Assembly: GCF_000482745.1 (NCBI RefSeq)
Contig: NZ_AXWQ01000013.1
Span: 109,061 to 173,060 of the forward strand
Source: Oleidesulfovibrio alaskensis DSM 16109
Lineage (GTDB): Bacteria; Desulfobacterota; Desulfovibrionia; Desulfovibrionales; Desulfovibrionaceae
Direction of reading: 5' to 3'
Length of the DNA stretch: 64,000 nt
Shown: in pieces, positions 16,750 through 25,115 of the stretch
How positions within the stretch are numbered: position 1 is the stretch's first letter
Layout: each line of letters starts with the position of its first letter
Notes under the pieces: generated by a model
What the model saw: the letters and a program-made list of their open reading frames with translations, nothing else
The model's database searches: none
Told to the model about the DNA's origin: nothing
Translations under genes and position numbers: made by a program

Positions 16750-17927
16750 TGCGCCCGCTTATCGTGGCCGTTGCCGACGGCATGGGCGACCTGCCGTGTC
16801 CGGCATCGGGCGGTACCCCGCTGGAGACCGCCGCCACACCTACCCTTGATCAGATGGCCCGTCACGCTGTGACGGGCCTTTGCCGCACTATTCCGCCCCG
16901 CACCATTGCAGGAACGGAAACCGGCCTGCCAGCTCTGGCAGGGTATGACCCGCAACAGTTCAGGCTGCCCCGCGGCCCGCTGGAAGCCATGGGGGCAGGC
17001 ATCAGCCCTGCTCCGGATACCGCTGTCTGGCGGCTGAACATTGTCAGTCTGGACCCGGCAGACCGTGTGGAAGACTTCACCGCGGGCAATCTGGACGACG
17101 AATCCGCGGCGCGGCTGCTGCATGCAGCCGCACATCTGGCGCACCCTTCGCTTGCCTGCATCACCGGCAGTTCGTTCCGCCACCTGCTGCTGCAACACCA
17201 TGCCCGCCGGAACACTGCGGCACCGGACATCCCCCTGCCGCACGAATCACAAGGAGCACACCGGCGCATACTGCTCGACGCCCTGCAGACTGTTCCGACG
17301 CTGCACAGACTGGTCACCGGCAGTCTGGCACTGCCGCAGGCCCGCCGCCAAAACGGCGGAAAGCTGATGCTCTGGCCGTGGGGGCAGGGTCACAGGCCGC
17401 ATCTGCCCTCATTTGCCGCTCTGCACGGCAGACGCGCTGCCATGGTAGCCGGCATTCCTCTGGCTCTGGGTCTGGCGCAGGCGGCAGGCATGACCGTTGC
17501 GCGCAATGCGGCCTTCACCGGAGACATCCACACGGACTATGCCGCCAAGTCCCGCGAGGCGCTTGCCCTGCTGAAAGACCACGATACCGTGTTCATCCAT
17601 CTGGAAGCCACCGACCTGTACGGCCACAACCGCGATGCCGCCGGCAAGCGGGACGCGCTGACGCGCTTTGACACGCAGATTCTGCGCCCGCTGTACAGGG
17701 CATATCCTCAGGCCGTCTTTCTGGTCACATGCGACCATCTGACCCCCGTGACCACAGGGCGCCATCATGCGGGACCGGTGCCTTTTCTGGTGTACGATGC
17801 CGCCCTGCCCGCAATGCCCCCCCGGCATTTCTGTGAGGCAACAGCGGCACGCAGCGGGCTATGCCTGCCATGCGGCCCCTCGCTGCTGGGACTGGCGCTT
17901 GAACATGCCTGCAGCCCTTCTGTCTGA
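16749..17927 (+). CDS. COG3635 phosphomutase-like protein, predicted homoserine kinase analogue
   Basis: 392 residues related to archaeal-type cofactor-independent phosphoglycerate mutase (alkaline-phosphatase superfamily). Metal-binding motifs are present: VADGMGDL at the N-terminus, FIHLEATDLYGHNRD, and VTCDHLTPVTTGRHHAGPVPF. The segment that carries the nucleophile in true mutases (GSDxAHL-x-x-LGYDP) reads GTETGLPALAGYDP (55-68). Overlapping hom by one base strongly suggests it supplies the next threonine step; COG3635 genes beside hom in genomes lacking ThrB have been predicted as homoserine kinase analogues. Family visible; kinase role inferred. Confidence 0.7.
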   Translation: MRPLIVAVADGMGDLPCPASGGTPLETAATPTLDQMARHAVTGLCRTIPPRTIAGTETGLPALAGYDPQQFRLPRGPLEAMGAGISPAPDTAVWRLNIVSLDPADRVEDFTAGNLDDESAARLLHAAAHLAHPSLACITGSSFRHLLLQHHARRNTAAPDIPLPHESQGAHRRILLDALQTVPTLHRLVTGSLALPQARRQNGGKLMLWPWGQGHRPHLPSFAALHGRRAAMVAGIPLALGLAQAAGMTVARNAAFTGDIHTDYAAKSREALALLKDHDTVFIHLEATDLYGHNRDAAGKRDALTRFDTQILRPLYRAYPQAVFLVTCDHLTPVTTGRHHAGPVPFLVYDAALPAMPPRHFCEATAARSGLCLPCGPSLLGLALEHACSPSV

Positions 17928-17950
17928 CTCATCTTTTTATGCACGAGGGC

Positions 17951-17982
17951 AAAAAAAAAGCGCCCGTCGGGTACACGGGCGC
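17951..17982 (-). terminator. Intrinsic terminator for mltA
   Basis: Stem GCGCCCGT/ACGGGCGC (17960-17982) followed on the minus strand by nine T residues. It lies 22 bases beyond the mltA stop and also sits just after the hom operon on the other strand. Confidence 0.85.
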
Positions 17983-18004
17983 CTCTGGTCGCTTTCAGCA
18001 CATG

Positions 18005-19255
18005 CTAAGGCGCTGTCTGCCGCGGCAGCAGCAGATATACACTGCCCCGCGCCGCCAGATGCCCGGCCACAAATTCCGCCAGTTCACCGCTGCCGCTGAA
18101 CAGGTCTATCCGGTGCTCCTTGATGGCGCCGCCGGTATCCTGAGCCAGACCTATGCCCGTAAACGGCTGCTCCGCATATGCCCTGCCATCTGTTCCGTGC
18201 TGCTGCACCGTGGCGGGCAGCGGTCTGGGTACTGAAAACAGCATGGCGCTGCCCAGCGGCAGAGTCGCACGGTCGGTGGCCAGACTGACCCACGGCGTAA
18301 GCACCTGATTGATGCTGCCGTAAGGCCCGTCATCGGAAAGCCGGAAGAACACATAGCTCGGATTGGTATTCAACAGTTCGCGCTCTTTTTCGGGATGCGC
18401 AGCCAGATACGCCCTGATGGACTGCATGGAAATACCGTCCGCAGGCAACAGACCGCGCTCTTTCATCACTCTGCCCAGCGATACATATTCCCTGCCGTTT
18501 TTACCGGCGTACAGCACATGCTTTTCCGTGCCGTCGGGCATTATCAGCCTGCCGGAACCCTGCACCTGCAGAAAGAATATATCCGCAGGATCCTGCACCC
18601 ATGCTATCTCCAGCCCCTTGCCTTCCAACGCCCCGCCGCTGTCTATGGTTTCGCGGTCATGGTAGGGCACCACTTCGCCGTTTTCCACCCTGTATGTCAG
18701 CACCTGCCCTTTCCACCGCGGGTGAAACGCTTCCAGCCGCACGGTTTTCAGATCCTGCGGCTTGCCGTACAGCGGAAAAGGGTACGCCGCACTGCGCACG
18801 GGCGAAGCATGAATATAGGGTTCGTAATAACCGGTAAACAGCGGGCCCGGTTCCAGCCGCAGAAAAGTGAAATGCCGCGCCAGCAGTTCCGGACGGCTGT
18901 CGAGCTGCGGCAGCAGGCTGACAAAAAGTTCCAGCGACGAACGCAGCTGATCCCATGTGACTCTGCGTCCGTATTTATCCAGCGCCGCATCCTGTGCAGG
19001 ACGACGGCGCACATATTCCAGACTTCTTTCCAGCGCAGGCCGCAGCGCCAGCCACGAATCAAGTCCCTGCCGCCGCGGGTCCAGACTGCGGGTCAGATCG
19101 CGCGCCTCGTCCTGCGGAACCTCGCGGAACACGGGTACCTGTTCCGTAGTTACGGCACACCCGCCGGCCGCCAGCAACACAGTACAGCAAGCAGCCAGCA
19201 ACAGCAGCCGCAGCCGCGGCGCCATGGGCCGTCCAACACGCATTTCAACAAACAT
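18005..19255 (-). CDS. mltA: Membrane-bound lytic murein transglycosylase A
   Basis: Cleaves murein glycan strands with 1,6-anhydro product formation. 416 residues: lipoprotein signal with LLAAGGC lipobox, MltA domain (LFTGYYEPYIHASPVRS, FPLYGKPQDL, WVQDPADIFFLQVQGSGRL) and the C-terminal 3D domain with the catalytic Asp region (QDTGGAIKEHRIDLFSGSG). Start at 19255 (MFVEMRVGRPMAPRL) chosen for AAAGG just upstream; ATG codons at 19243 or 19225 would also keep the signal peptide. Divergent from the chemoreceptor gene. Confidence 0.93.
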   Translation of the reverse strand: MFVEMRVGRPMAPRLRLLLLAACCTVLLAAGGCAVTTEQVPVFREVPQDEARDLTRSLDPRRQGLDSWLALRPALERSLEYVRRRPAQDAALDKYGRRVTWDQLRSSLELFVSLLPQLDSRPELLARHFTFLRLEPGPLFTGYYEPYIHASPVRSAAYPFPLYGKPQDLKTVRLEAFHPRWKGQVLTYRVENGEVVPYHDRETIDSGGALEGKGLEIAWVQDPADIFFLQVQGSGRLIMPDGTEKHVLYAGKNGREYVSLGRVMKERGLLPADGISMQSIRAYLAAHPEKERELLNTNPSYVFFRLSDDGPYGSINQVLTPWVSLATDRATLPLGSAMLFSVPRPLPATVQQHGTDGRAYAEQPFTGIGLAQDTGGAIKEHRIDLFSGSGELAEFVAGHLAARGSVYLLLPRQTAP

Positions 19256-19504
19256 ACCTTTCACGTTATGCCATCCTGACCTTGTTCCGCACGGGCCTGC
19301 ACAGCCGCTGCCGCACACGGCAACACACGGCACCCGTCCGCGGGGTTGGAATATAAATTACGCGGCGTCCGCCATGGTGCTAGCATAAGCACGGTATTCT
19401 GCCCGCGACGGACAGCACACCGGCGTTGCGTACCGCGTACAACGCCTTTCAGCCAATCCGCCGTATAGTACAGCACAGCCAAACCCTCAACAAGGAAGCC
19501 CGCC

Positions 19505-21760
19505 ATGCGAGCACATTTCGGTTTTCAGTCCATGGCATTGCGCATCATTCTGCTCATAGCCGTCGCGCTTACCCTTCAGGCCGGTATTTTTGCCGCGTCC
19601 TCCACACGCAGCCTCATGGGCTTTGCAGAAACGGAAGGCGAACGCTTCCGCGCCAGTGAAACCGAAAAACGCAAAATCCAGCTGGCAAACATGGTCAGCG
19701 TGGCCGAGAACACCATCCGGTCATATTACGAGCGTTCGGTGGACATGGAAGCGCTGAAAAAGGAAGCCTCCGCCCCCCTTAAACGGCTGGTGGACGCTAC
19801 CGCCACGCAGATGATGCAACACTATGACCGCAACAAAATCATCGTGCCGGAACCATCGCTGCGTTCGGACCTGCTTTCCATGGTGCGGGGCATACGTTAC
19901 GACGGCGACAACTACTTTTTCATCTGCAATGCTGCGGGCACGCTGCTGGCGCATCCCAACCCCTCGCTGGAAGGCCGCACCCTTTACGACATGCAGGACA
20001 AGAACGGCGTGTACCTGTTTCGCGAGATCATCAAAACCGCACAGCAAAAAGGAGAAGGCAGCGTAAGCTATGTGTGGCCCAAAAACCGCGATGCAAAACC
20101 CACGCAGAAAATAACATGGGTCCGCATGCTGCCCGAACTCGGCTGGATACTGGGCACCGGAGCATGGGTGGAAGACGAAACCGCACGTCTGCAGCAGGAA
20201 GCCATGGAGGCAGTGGCAGGTTCCGTGCTGGAAAACGGCGACTACTTCTGGATTCACGACACCTCGCTGCACATGGTGCGCAACCCCCTGCGCCCCGAAC
20301 TGGACGGTACAGACGTTTCCGGCGTGCAGGATAAACGCGGCACAGCCCTGTTCAAGGCAATGGAAGAAGTCATCACCGCATCCGGACGGGGTTTTGTGGA
20401 GTACTGGTGGGCCAAACCCGGGCAGCAGGGAGAGTTTCCCAAAGTGTCCCATATCCGCCTGTTCGAACCGTGGGGCTGGGTAGTGGGTATGGGAGTGTAT
20501 ACAGACGACATAGACGCCGCCGTGGCCGAAGAAGGCCGGAAACTGCGCACGGAAGCCGCCGCCCTGCGCATGGAGACCCTGCTGTTTTCCGGTATATTTC
20601 TGGCCGTCATGCTTGTTGCCAGCGTGCTGCTTATACGTGTGTATCTTTCACGGCCGCTGGGTTCTTTGCTGGAATACACGGCCAGCGTTGCCAACGGCAA
20701 TCTGGACGCACAGACCCACGACACATTTCGCGGTGAACTGAAAGTGCTGCGCAATGATCTGGTGCGCATGGTCGTAAGCCTGAAAGAAAAAATACACGAA
20801 GCAGCAGCACTGGCCGGCAAAAGCGAAGAAGAAAGCGAACGTGCACGGCTGGCCATGCAGGAAGCGGAAGAAGCCCGGGGCATGGCCGAACAGGCCCGCA
20901 AGCAGGCGCTGCACGATGCCGCATCAGCACTGGAGGGTGTTGTTGAGGAACTGGCCATGACCACGGAAGGGTTCTCTCATCAGATAGACGAAGTGGCCAA
21001 CAGTGCGCAGATGCAATCTGACAAGCTGGGCCGCACAGCCGATGCCATAGAGCAGATGAACGCCAGCATGCAGCGTGTGGAACAGAATGCCAGCAACGCC
21101 AGCGAGGCTTCGTCCGACAGCCGCAACAAGGCAAAGGAAGGCGCGGAGGTGGTCCGCGATTCCGTGGCCGCCATGGAACAGGTGCAGACCATGGCCGAAA
21201 ACCTGAAAAACGATATGAACGCTCTGGGAGCGCAGACCGAGGCCATAGGACGCATAATGACCGTCATCACCGACATTGCCGACCAGACCAACCTGCTGGC
21301 GCTGAACGCCGCCATTGAAGCAGCCCGCGCCGGAGACGCCGGACGGGGGTTTGCCGTGGTGGCCGACGAGGTGCGCAAACTGGCTGAAAAAACCATGAGC
21401 GCCACCGGTGAGGTGGGACAGGCCGTAAACGCCATACAGCAGGCCACAAACAGAAATATGGATAACGCCCAGCAGGCGGCCGAAGCCATAGGCAGAGCCA
21501 CCGGTCTGGTGCAGCACTCCGGAGAAGCGCTGGAAACAATAGTTACCCGCTCTGACGATGCGGCGCATCAGGTCGACATGATACACGAAGCCACTTCGGA
21601 GCAGTCGCACGCCAGCGAAGAGGTGACCGGCGCCGTGGAAGAAGTGCGCCGCATAGCCGCGGAAACCGCCACAGACATGGAATCGGCCCGCGAGGCCATC
21701 ATCAGGCTGACAGGGCTGAGCGAATCGCTGACGGGCATGGTGCGCAAGCTGCGCAGCTGA
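19505..21760 (+). CDS. Methyl-accepting chemotaxis protein with double Cache sensor
   Basis: 751 residues. TM1 (about 12-32), a long periplasmic sensor (35-360) built of two Cache-like repeats, each with a DxxxYFxI..G pattern (GDNYFFICNAAGTLLAHPN and GDYFWIHDTSLHMVRNP) and a closing WxLGxG/VGMGVY strand, TM2 (about 360-382), HAMP (about 383-440), coiled coil, and a signalling domain whose tip reads EAARAGDAGRGFAVVADEVRKLAE. Cache sensors of this type bind small organic ligands; which one is not readable. AAGGAAG precedes the ATG. No CheB/CheR-binding C-terminal pentapeptide seen. Confidence 0.92.
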   Translation: MRAHFGFQSMALRIILLIAVALTLQAGIFAASSTRSLMGFAETEGERFRASETEKRKIQLANMVSVAENTIRSYYERSVDMEALKKEASAPLKRLVDATATQMMQHYDRNKIIVPEPSLRSDLLSMVRGIRYDGDNYFFICNAAGTLLAHPNPSLEGRTLYDMQDKNGVYLFREIIKTAQQKGEGSVSYVWPKNRDAKPTQKITWVRMLPELGWILGTGAWVEDETARLQQEAMEAVAGSVLENGDYFWIHDTSLHMVRNPLRPELDGTDVSGVQDKRGTALFKAMEEVITASGRGFVEYWWAKPGQQGEFPKVSHIRLFEPWGWVVGMGVYTDDIDAAVAEEGRKLRTEAAALRMETLLFSGIFLAVMLVASVLLIRVYLSRPLGSLLEYTASVANGNLDAQTHDTFRGELKVLRNDLVRMVVSLKEKIHEAAALAGKSEEESERARLAMQEAEEARGMAEQARKQALHDAASALEGVVEELAMTTEGFSHQIDEVANSAQMQSDKLGRTADAIEQMNASMQRVEQNASNASEASSDSRNKAKEGAEVVRDSVAAMEQVQTMAENLKNDMNALGAQTEAIGRIMTVITDIADQTNLLALNAAIEAARAGDAGRGFAVVADEVRKLAEKTMSATGEVGQAVNAIQQATNRNMDNAQQAAEAIGRATGLVQHSGEALETIVTRSDDAAHQVDMIHEATSEQSHASEEVTGAVEEVRRIAAETATDMESAREAIIRLTGLSESLTGMVRKLRS

Positions 21761-21782
21761 CCGTACGCAGTTCTGACCGTAC

Positions 21783-21818
21783 GCCGCGCCCCCCCACCGG
21801 CGGGCGCGGCTTTTTTTT
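21783..21818 (+). terminator. Intrinsic terminator after the chemoreceptor
   Basis: GCCGCGCCC / GGGCGCGGC stem followed by eight T residues, 23 bases after the stop codon. Confidence 0.9.
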
Positions 21819-21963
21819 ACATGTATGAAGTGCCGCATGCGCACAGGAGCGCACCACACCATTAAAAGACAGCTCTTTTCATACTTTGCCACATGCGGCG
21901 GCTTGGGGTATGTAACCACTTTGCCCGACGCATCCCATGAGGGACGCATTCAGGAGTATGCCC

Positions 21964-22377
21964 ATGACCGACTTTCCCGCGCCGGAAACCTGGCTCGCAC
22001 ACCGCGTATCCTATGGTGAGACGGACACCATGGGCGTTGTATACTATGCCGAGTACCTGCACTTTTTCGAACGGGCCCGCAGCGAGTTCATCCGCGCCCG
22101 CGGCATGAGCTATGCGCAGGTGGAAGAAAAAGACATCATGCTGCCCGTGCGCGAAGCGGCCTGCCGCTACCGCCGTCCCGCCCGCTTTGATGATCTGGTG
22201 CGCATCCGCACCGGTATCTCGCAATGGGGCAGGGCATCACTGACGTTTGTGTATGAAATCTGGAACGAGGATAAAACCGTTCTGCTGTGCACGGGCAGCA
22301 CGCAGCACGCCTGTGTAAACCGCACCGGGCGACCCGTTTCCGTTCCCGAATGGCTCCGCGCCCTGTTCACAGCGTAA
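21964..22377 (+). CDS. YbgC/FadM-type acyl-CoA thioesterase
   Basis: 137-residue hotdog-fold thioesterase. The active-site signature DTMGVVYYAEYLHFFERARSE (the 4HBT/YbgC pattern with the catalytic Asp) is intact, as are YRRPARFDDLV and the C-terminal strand. In other proteobacteria YbgC works with Tol-Pal, but no tol genes are near here, so the acyl-CoA substrate is open. The second ATG at 21964 is chosen because CAGGAG then has seven-base spacing. Confidence 0.88.
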   Translation: MTDFPAPETWLAHRVSYGETDTMGVVYYAEYLHFFERARSEFIRARGMSYAQVEEKDIMLPVREAACRYRRPARFDDLVRIRTGISQWGRASLTFVYEIWNEDKTVLLCTGSTQHACVNRTGRPVSVPEWLRALFTA

Positions 22378-22447
22378 CCCCGCCGCTACGCCAAACCGCC
22401 CGCGCCCCGCTGTTTACCGCGGAGGCAGCGGCCACACTCTTACTGTC

Positions 22448-23248
22448 ATGCTGCTTGATATACATACCCACGCGTTTCATCCCAAAATAGCCTCCAAAGC
22501 CGTGGCCCAGCTGGAAAGCCACTACGGCATCACCATGAGCGGCTCCGGCCTGCTGGAAGATCTTGATGCGGTAACCCGCAAAGCCGGACTGGACGGCTAT
22601 GTGGTGCACAACGCGGCCACCGCTGCGGCACAGGTTGTGCCTGCCAACAACTTTGCCATGGCGCTCAGCCTCACCTGCCCCCGTGCCGTGGCATTCGGCA
22701 GCATCCATCCCGATTATGAAGAATGGGAGGCACAGCTGAAGCGTCTGCAGGCGCACGGCATACGCGGCATCAAGCTGCACCCCGAGTTTCAGGGGTTCTG
22801 GCTGGATGACCCGCGGCTGGAACCTATTTTTGAAACCATCGGCGACAGCATGATGATCATGTGTCACATCGGCGACGCACTGCCGCCCGATGAAAACCCT
22901 TCATGCCCGTACAAGCTGGCGGCACTGATTAAAAAATTTCCCCGCGTGCGGTTCATCGCCGCACACATGGGCGGCTACCGCCACTGGAAGTATGCGCTGG
23001 AAGCACTGGCGGGCAAAAACGTCTACATGGATACTTCCAGCTCACTGGCGTTCATCGACGATGACACCCTGCACGGTCTATGGAAAAAGCACCCGCGTGA
23101 ACAATGGCTTTTCGGCAGTGACTGGCCGCTGTTTGATCCTGCATCGGAACAGAAAATGCTCCGGAAACGGCTGGGCATCAGCGACAGCGCTCTGGCCGAT
23201 CTCATGGGCAACGGTGCGCTGGCACTGGGGCTCAGGGCGCAGTACTGA
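22448..23248 (+). CDS. Amidohydrolase-related TIM-barrel protein
   Basis: 266 residues of the amidohydrolase_2 (ACMSD-like) family. N-terminal metal ligands LLDIHTHAFHP (HxH), then GIKLHPEFQG, MCHIGD, FIAAHMGG and the C-terminal metal Asp in LFGSDWPLFDP. All the usual ligands are present, so it is probably an active hydrolase or decarboxylase, substrate unknown. Starts 70 bases after the thioesterase, with a poor ribosome-binding site, and is closed by a strong terminator. Confidence 0.82.
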   Translation: MLLDIHTHAFHPKIASKAVAQLESHYGITMSGSGLLEDLDAVTRKAGLDGYVVHNAATAAAQVVPANNFAMALSLTCPRAVAFGSIHPDYEEWEAQLKRLQAHGIRGIKLHPEFQGFWLDDPRLEPIFETIGDSMMIMCHIGDALPPDENPSCPYKLAALIKKFPRVRFIAAHMGGYRHWKYALEALAGKNVYMDTSSSLAFIDDDTLHGLWKKHPREQWLFGSDWPLFDPASEQKMLRKRLGISDSALADLMGNGALALGLRAQY

Positions 23249-23284
23249 AACACTGCGTTCCGCATGGGAACCTTGCACAAAAAA

Positions 23285-23317
23285 ACACCGCATCCTTAAT
23301 GAATGCGGTGTTTTTTT
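23285..23317 (+). terminator. Bidirectional intrinsic terminator
   Basis: ACACCGCAT / ATGCGGTGT stem with loop ccttaatga; seven T after it on the plus strand and A-run before it, so it can stop transcription from either side. Confidence 0.88.
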
Positions 23318-23638
23318 GTGTCTGACATACAGGCATGCACATACCGGCGGGCAAACCTGCACTGTACCGCCGGTGCTTGGGGCAACAACAGCATAACCGC
23401 CATACGGACGTTATGAAAAGCCACCGGCGCACCGGTGGCGGCCCGTCTGCGCCGGGCGCGTCATACCTTGCGGCAGCACCGGGGCGACACGGCAGCCGCA
23501 AACGGCATACGAAAGGCAGCGGCAGACAACCGGCAAAGGCATGTACCGGTCCCCCGCCCTGCCGTCACAGTGGCGGCAGTCTCCGTACCTTGCACCATGA
23601 ACGCACGGACACAATCTGCCGCCTGCGGAACGGAGACG
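23318..23638. other. Intergenic region, no gene seen
   Basis: Between the amidohydrolase terminator and the FTR gene I see no frame with coding character and a start site, no clear repeat and no obvious structured RNA. It is probably the 3' flank of the minus-strand FTR gene. Confidence 0.5.
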
Positions 23639-23983
23639 TCAGCCCAGCAGTTTTTCCGGCGGACGACGCTCGGGCACCACCTTGTGTTCTATGGTGCCTT
23701 CGTTCCATTCCTTTGTCACATACAGTCCGCAGAAACAGGCCCCGTACTCCTCCATATCCGGTTCGCGGTACACGCAGGGGCATATGATATCTCTGTCCGC
23801 TTCGTATTCACCCAGCGCAAGACGGCAGGGACAGGCCATGTAACCGTAACGTTCCTTGGTCTGCAGCAGGCTTTCGAGCAACGGCATGGTCATGCCCATG
23901 TCCGCGTTGAAATAAAAGCCTTTGGGCTCCTGAAATTTTTTGAGCATTTCGTACAGGGTTTCCGGAGTCATGGTTTTGCTCAT
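23639..23983 (-). CDS. Ferredoxin:thioredoxin reductase, catalytic (beta) subunit
   Basis: 114 residues with the three CxC/CxxC-like pairs of the catalytic FTR subunit: CPCRLALGEY, CPCVYREPD and CFCGLYV, which hold the 4Fe-4S cluster and the adjacent redox disulfide. No variable (alpha) subunit is nearby. Its start overlaps the stop of the glutaredoxin-like gene (ATGA), so the two are coupled and the redoxin is its likely protein substrate. Confidence 0.92.
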   Translation of the reverse strand: MSKTMTPETLYEMLKKFQEPKGFYFNADMGMTMPLLESLLQTKERYGYMACPCRLALGEYEADRDIICPCVYREPDMEEYGACFCGLYVTKEWNEGTIEHKVVPERRPPEKLLG

Positions 23984-24243
23984 AAGTCCAGAGCCTCCTC
24001 GATCTGATCTTTGTGAAAGCCCACAATCACCGTGCCGCCGTTGTCTATGACCAGCGTGGGAAACGAAAGTTTGGGATTGTGTTTTTTGATGAACGAAATG
24101 GTCTCACTGCGTTCATCGCCGGACAGCATGTCCACATAGACGCACTCAAAGGGCACGGAATGCTCTTCAAGAAATTCCTTGCATTTTCTGCAATGGATGC
24201 AGGTGGACAGGGCATACAGTCGCACGTCGCTGTTTTCCGCCAT
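23980..24243 (-). CDS. Glutaredoxin/thioredoxin-like protein
   Basis: 87-residue redoxin starting MAENSDVRLYALSTCIHCRKCKEFLEE; the CIHC active site is followed by another Cys (CxxCxxC). It has a cis-Pro in LSFPTLVI and ends FHKDQIEEALDL. AAAAGGAAG precedes the ATG at 24243. Coupling to FTR implies reduction by ferredoxin rather than by glutathione or NADPH. Confidence 0.87.
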   Translation of the reverse strand: MAENSDVRLYALSTCIHCRKCKEFLEEHSVPFECVYVDMLSGDERSETISFIKKHNPKLSFPTLVIDNGGTVIVGFHKDQIEEALDL

Positions 24244-24349
24244 GGTGCTTCCTTTTCTGAGAGGGTTGATATCACCGGCAACATAGCAGCGGCCGGAACA
24301 GATGACAATGCAGGCACACGGCAGTGCCTGCGTTCCCATGTCACCGCAG

Positions 24350-24904
24350 CTATTGCTCAGGTTCTCCCGCGGGGTCATGCGCCGGTTCATGCGCCGGTTC
24401 ATGTGCCAGTTCATGCGCCAGTTCACGCGCCACCATGCGTATGCACTCATCCTGATCGCGCGCCACGCTTTCTCCCCTGCCGGCATGTTCAGGATGCGAC
24501 AGCACAAAACGCTCATGCTCCAGCAATGCTTCTTCCAGCCCGCGCGTGCCGCGGTCGAGCGAAAAAGCCTGCACCCGGTGCCGCACAAGCAGCGTCACGG
24601 TTCTGCCCTCTGCCGCAGGCAGCTCAATACGCAGCCCGTCTTCATCAAGCATGCAGGTAAACCGTGTGTTTTCCGGCAGTGCGTTGCGCATGTCCTCCAC
24701 GGCCCGCAGCACGGGCTTCAGCCGCTCCACGCCCAGTTCCCGCAGTCTGCGGGCCGCCGCTTCCGGTGCTTTTTCTCGTTCGCGTCTGCGGCGCAGTTCT
24801 TCTTCCAGCAGCTCGCGTGCGGGTCTGCGTTCCTGCCACCATGCCCGTATCAGCATTATCACGGCAACAACGAACAGCACTCCCAACAGCAGATTGATGT
24901 ACAT
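24350..24904 (-). CDS. Membrane-anchored hypothetical protein with AHE/P repeats
   Basis: 184 residues, no family recognised. One N-terminal transmembrane helix (MYINLLLGVLFVVAVIMLIRAWW), a charged coiled-coil-like stretch (RELLEEELRRRREREKAP), a mixed alpha/beta middle (EDGLRIELPAAEGRTVTLLV) and a C-terminal tail of tandem 'ELAH/EPAH' tetrapeptides. GGAGG precedes the ATG. It is just upstream of the redoxin/FTR pair on the same strand (107-base gap), so could be transcribed with it. Confidence 0.68.
   Translation of the reverse strand: MYINLLLGVLFVVAVIMLIRAWWQERRPARELLEEELRRRREREKAPEAAARRLRELGVERLKPVLRAVEDMRNALPENTRFTCMLDEDGLRIELPAAEGRTVTLLVRHRVQAFSLDRGTRGLEEALLEHERFVLSHPEHAGRGESVARDQDECIRMVARELAHELAHEPAHEPAHDPAGEPEQ
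24375..24431. repeat. 12-bp tandem repeat coding the AHE/P tail
   Basis: Four to five imperfect copies of tcatgcgccggt in tandem at the 3' end of the membrane-anchored hypothetical gene, giving a repeating Glu-Pro/Leu-Ala-His tail; likely to vary in copy number between strains. Confidence 0.8.
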
Positions 24905-24984
24905 CCGTCCTCCGGTATGCGGTTATCTTACCGTCTTATATCGAACCGATTTGTTTTTCCAGTAGGTTGATTTGTGCACAGGGC

Positions 24985-25014
24985 TTGACATCTTTCTCTA
25001 ACTCTCTCTATGCA
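24985..25014 (+). promoter_or_regulatory. Sigma-70 promoter for the EF-G-like gene
   Basis: TTGACA (24985), 18-base pyrimidine-rich spacer, TATGCA (25009-25014), about 100 bases before the start codon. A CCCCTGCGCGCAGGGG palindrome follows at about 25063 in the leader. Confidence 0.55.
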
Positions 25015-25115
25015 TTAGACTCGCAGCACCGGAAAAGGGCTGCACTGAGCAAAAGGACAAAACCCCTGCGCGCAGGGGCTATTCCCACGATACACACGTT
25101 ACAAGGGAGAGCTAC

